A stretch of DNA of 7,173 nucleotides from Leucothrix mucor (lineage in GTDB: Bacteria; Pseudomonadota; Gammaproteobacteria; Thiotrichales; Thiotrichaceae): positions 1 to 7,173 of the forward strand of contig DQUJ01000166.1 of NCBI GenBank assembly GCA_015662325.1, in the 5' to 3' direction. Positions 5,516-7,173 of the stretch are shown in pieces; within the stretch, counting starts at the first letter, position 1; each line of letters opens with the position of its first letter. Below the pieces are notes generated by a model. It saw only the letters and a list, made by a program, of their open reading frames with translations, searched no databases and was not told the DNA's origin. Position numbers and translations under genes: made by a program.

Positions 5516-7060
5516 ATGATGACTTCATCAAGTAGTCTCCTGTATTTATTATTATTGCCTTTCATTGGCGCTATTGTTGTGGCGATTTTACCCACTAAGC
5601 GTGTCAAATTAATTCGCAATGTGGCGATCTGGATTTCTGCCATTACGATGTTCTACGCAATTTATCTTATTGGCTGGGGCGATGTTAACCCGCAAGCGTC
5701 TGGTTTATGGCAGAGCTATTATCATGATTGGAATACCCGCATGGGTACGTCTTTTGCGCTGGGTGTGGATGGTTTTTCCTACCCGATGGTACTGTTGACA
5801 ACGCTACTGGTGTGGGTGGCGGTGATGTCATCAAAGTCTATTACAAGCCACCCCAAGGGCTATTATTTTTTGATGCTGGTGTTAGAAGCCGCCATCATGG
5901 GCGTGTTTATGGCGCGCGATTGGGCCTTGTTTTATGTCTTCTGGGAAGCCACCTTAATTCCGCTGTTTTTCTTGATAGATCGTTGGGGCGGTAAAGGTCG
6001 CCAAACCGCCGCTTTAAACTTCTTTTTATATACCATGGGTGGCTCGGTCTTTATGTTGTTGAGCTTGTTGGTGCTGTTCGATGCTACGGGTGGAAAATCA
6101 TTCTCGTTCGAAGCAATTGCAGAAGGCGCAAAGCATTTAGATCACTCGCAACAGGTGTTAATTTTTCTGGGCTTGTTAATCGGCTTTGGCGTAAAAATGC
6201 CCATCTTCCCATTGCACGGTTGGTTGCCCTTGGCGCATGTCGAAGCACCTAGTCCTGTGAGTATTTTGCTATCGGGTATTCTACTTAAAATGGGCGCGTA
6301 TGGTTTGATTCGTGCCACGGGAATGCTACCCCATGCGGCAGAATCGCTACAATTGTTATTGGTTATTTTAGCTTTAATTGCAATCACTTACGGCGGATTA
6401 CTCGCGTGGCGTCAAAGTGATATGAAGAAAATGATCGCCTATTCTTCGGTGAGTCATATGGGCGTGGTATTGCTGGGAATTTCGACGCTTAATGTTACTG
6501 GAATGACGGGCGCGGTGTACCAAATGGTGGCACACGGCTTTGTGGCAGGCGCAACCTTTATGCTGATCGGCTTATTGTACGAGCGTACGCATACGAAAGA
6601 CATTAATGATTATGGAAACTTAATTCACGTTACGCCACGTTTTGCCTTCTTTATTGTTATCGCCTTTATCGCAGGTGTCGGTTTGCCGGGCAGTGCGGGA
6701 TTTGTTGCCGAACTACACGTTATGATTGGTGGCTTTCAACAATGGGGCTGGATGTTGGTGATTCTTTCGTTTGGTATTTTAATCAGCGCGACTTACGGTG
6801 TACGTACCGTTAAACGTTTGTTTACTGGTTCTGAAAACCCTGATATGAAAGACATTCCAGATATGCGAAAAACAGAGGTATTGGCGGCTACTATTTTAGT
6901 GTTTGCGATTTTCTCGTTTGGTTTTTACCCCGCGCCGTTATTGGATTTAATTACGCCGACTGTGCAAGACTTTTTACAGCAGTTGAATTCAGCTATTGCT
7001 GCTCCTGAAACTACTGCTACGCCTGTGACAGAATTGATTGCACCTGATATTCAACATTAG
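5516..7060 (+). CDS. NuoM-type proton-translocating membrane protein, probable membrane partner of DabA
   Basis: This is a polytopic inner-membrane protein of the Proton_antipo_M family (PF00361), 514 aa with about 14 hydrophobic segments, close in length to NuoM of complex I. Family residues needed for proton transfer are all kept: E144 in FWEATLIPL, K227 in GVKMPIFPLHGW, K258 in GILLKMGAYG and E399 in GFVAEL, corresponding to E. coli NuoM E144, K234, K265 and E407. Other signatures are GVDGFSYP (83-90), HVEAPSPVS (241-249) and YSSVSHMG (309-316). It ends with a soluble Ala/Thr/Pro-rich tail (about 490-514). It is not in a nuo operon: no nuoL or nuoN flanks it, and it diverges from dabA. Context therefore points to a DabB-like role, coupling ion flow to DabA. 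Canonical DabB proteins are usually described as NuoL-like, so automatic annotation as complex I subunit M is likely but probably misleading. Two adjacent ATGs (5516, 5519) are possible starts; no strong Shine-Dalgarno decides between them. Confidence 0.88.
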   Translation: MMTSSSSLLYLLLLPFIGAIVVAILPTKRVKLIRNVAIWISAITMFYAIYLIGWGDVNPQASGLWQSYYHDWNTRMGTSFALGVDGFSYPMVLLTTLLVWVAVMSSKSITSHPKGYYFLMLVLEAAIMGVFMARDWALFYVFWEATLIPLFFLIDRWGGKGRQTAALNFFLYTMGGSVFMLLSLLVLFDATGGKSFSFEAIAEGAKHLDHSQQVLIFLGLLIGFGVKMPIFPLHGWLPLAHVEAPSPVSILLSGILLKMGAYGLIRATGMLPHAAESLQLLLVILALIAITYGGLLAWRQSDMKKMIAYSSVSHMGVVLLGISTLNVTGMTGAVYQMVAHGFVAGATFMLIGLLYERTHTKDINDYGNLIHVTPRFAFFIVIAFIAGVGLPGSAGFVAELHVMIGGFQQWGWMLVILSFGILISATYGVRTVKRLFTGSENPDMKDIPDMRKTEVLAATILVFAIFSFGFYPAPLLDLITPTVQDFLQQLNSAIAAPETTATPVTELIAPDIQH

Positions 7061-7081
7061 AAACTAAATAGAAACAAAATA
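7060..7081 (+). repeat. 11-bp imperfect tandem repeat after the NuoM-like gene
   Basis: GAAACTAAATA (7060-7070) is followed directly by GAAACAAAATA (7071-7081), 10 of 11 bases identical. The first base is the last base of the stop codon. It sits in an A-rich stretch just before the dabA-like remnant and could mark a rearrangement junction, though short A-rich repeats also arise by chance. Confidence 0.35.
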
Positions 7082-7103
7082 TAACTGACTAATATATAAA
7101 GTA

Positions 7104-7173
7104 AATGAAGCCGGTTTATTTGGCGTAATGGAAGGTGGTTCGGGTGATTTGCGTACGGGCTTGCCATTACAAA
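7104..7173 (+). pseudogene. Remnant of a second dabA: C-terminal motif only, runs off window
   Basis: From 7104 the frame reads NEAGLFGVMEGG then SGDLRTGLPLQ, which aligns without gaps to residues 953-975 of the dabA product in this window, 15 of 23 identical. Its DLRTGLP is nearer to the usual DabA consensus than the local DLQTGLA. Codons differ widely from the local gene, so it derives from a distinct, diverged paralogue and not a recent copy. The motif normally lies about 80 residues from the DabA C-terminus, yet a TGA stop precedes it in frame (7086-7088) and the upstream bases are A/T-rich with no trace of the preceding roughly 900 residues. The only in-frame ATG (7128) has no ribosome binding site. 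It most likely is what remains after a deletion that removed most of a co-directional dabA. The true extent to the right cannot be seen. Confidence 0.65.

Noticed and set aside
5728..5994. 88-codon open frame within the NuoM-like gene
   Set aside because: It is out of frame with strongly conserved membrane protein sequence and has no independent support.
6142..6387. 81-codon - strand open frame opposite the NuoM-like gene
   Set aside because: It is antisense to the conserved KMPIFPLHGW region and has no start signals.
7128..7173. ATG at 7128 as the start of a new small gene
   Set aside because: It has no Shine-Dalgarno sequence, and recognisable DabA homology continues upstream of the ATG to about 7104, so it is an internal Met of the GVM motif.
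1..7173. CRISPR array, tRNA, rRNA, insertion sequence or prophage
   Set aside because: No regularly spaced repeats, cloverleaf-like sequence, ribosomal RNA signature, transposase frame or integrase was seen on either strand.

Overview
The window looks like a chromosomal piece of a gammaproteobacterium of moderately low G+C content (judged by eye). The grounds are the sdhA-sdhB-sdhE gene order with close resemblance to the E. coli proteins, a Tat-exported high-potential iron-sulfur protein (HiPIP), and a DabA-type inorganic carbon uptake protein. HiPIP plus DabA fits a chemolithoautotroph such as a sulfur oxidiser. That lifestyle is inference; no carboxysome, RuBisCO or sulfur-oxidation gene is visible, and I do not assign a species.

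Left part (1-1690, + strand): the 3' end of a succinate dehydrogenase operon. It holds the C-terminal 244 codons of sdhA, complete sdhB, and sdhE, which encodes the SDH flavinylation factor. The genes overlap by 1 and 4 bases, so they are almost certainly co-transcribed and translationally coupled. Between sdhE and the next gene (1691-1823) lie a 19-bp near-tandem repeat and a perfect 12-bp palindrome resembling a CRP/FNR-family operator.

Middle (1824-2216, + strand): a small gene for a Tat-exported HiPIP, a periplasmic one-electron carrier. It ends in a strong intrinsic terminator (14-bp stem plus T-tract) that separates it from the convergent dabA.

Right part (2278-7173): a long dabA (1041 aa, - strand, DUF2309/UPF0753). 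It is divergent, across 112 bp, from a NuoM-type proton-translocating membrane protein (514 aa, + strand). DabA has the four beta-carbonic-anhydrase-like zinc/catalytic residues, and the NuoM-like protein keeps all four charged residues of proton-pumping antiporter subunits. Together they look like a DAB-type, energy-coupled bicarbonate/CO2 accumulation system. It differs from the textbook arrangement in having a NuoM-type rather than NuoL-type membrane partner, a divergent layout and a DabA with about 190 extra residues ahead of the first metal ligand. The divergent promoter region carries an 8-bp inverted repeat 40 bp apart.

The most unexpected signal is at the right edge. About 40 bp after the NuoM-like stop codon, an open frame begins abruptly with a conserved C-terminal motif of a second, diverged DabA. 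It has no upstream dabA body and looks like the remnant of a deleted or rearranged dabA.
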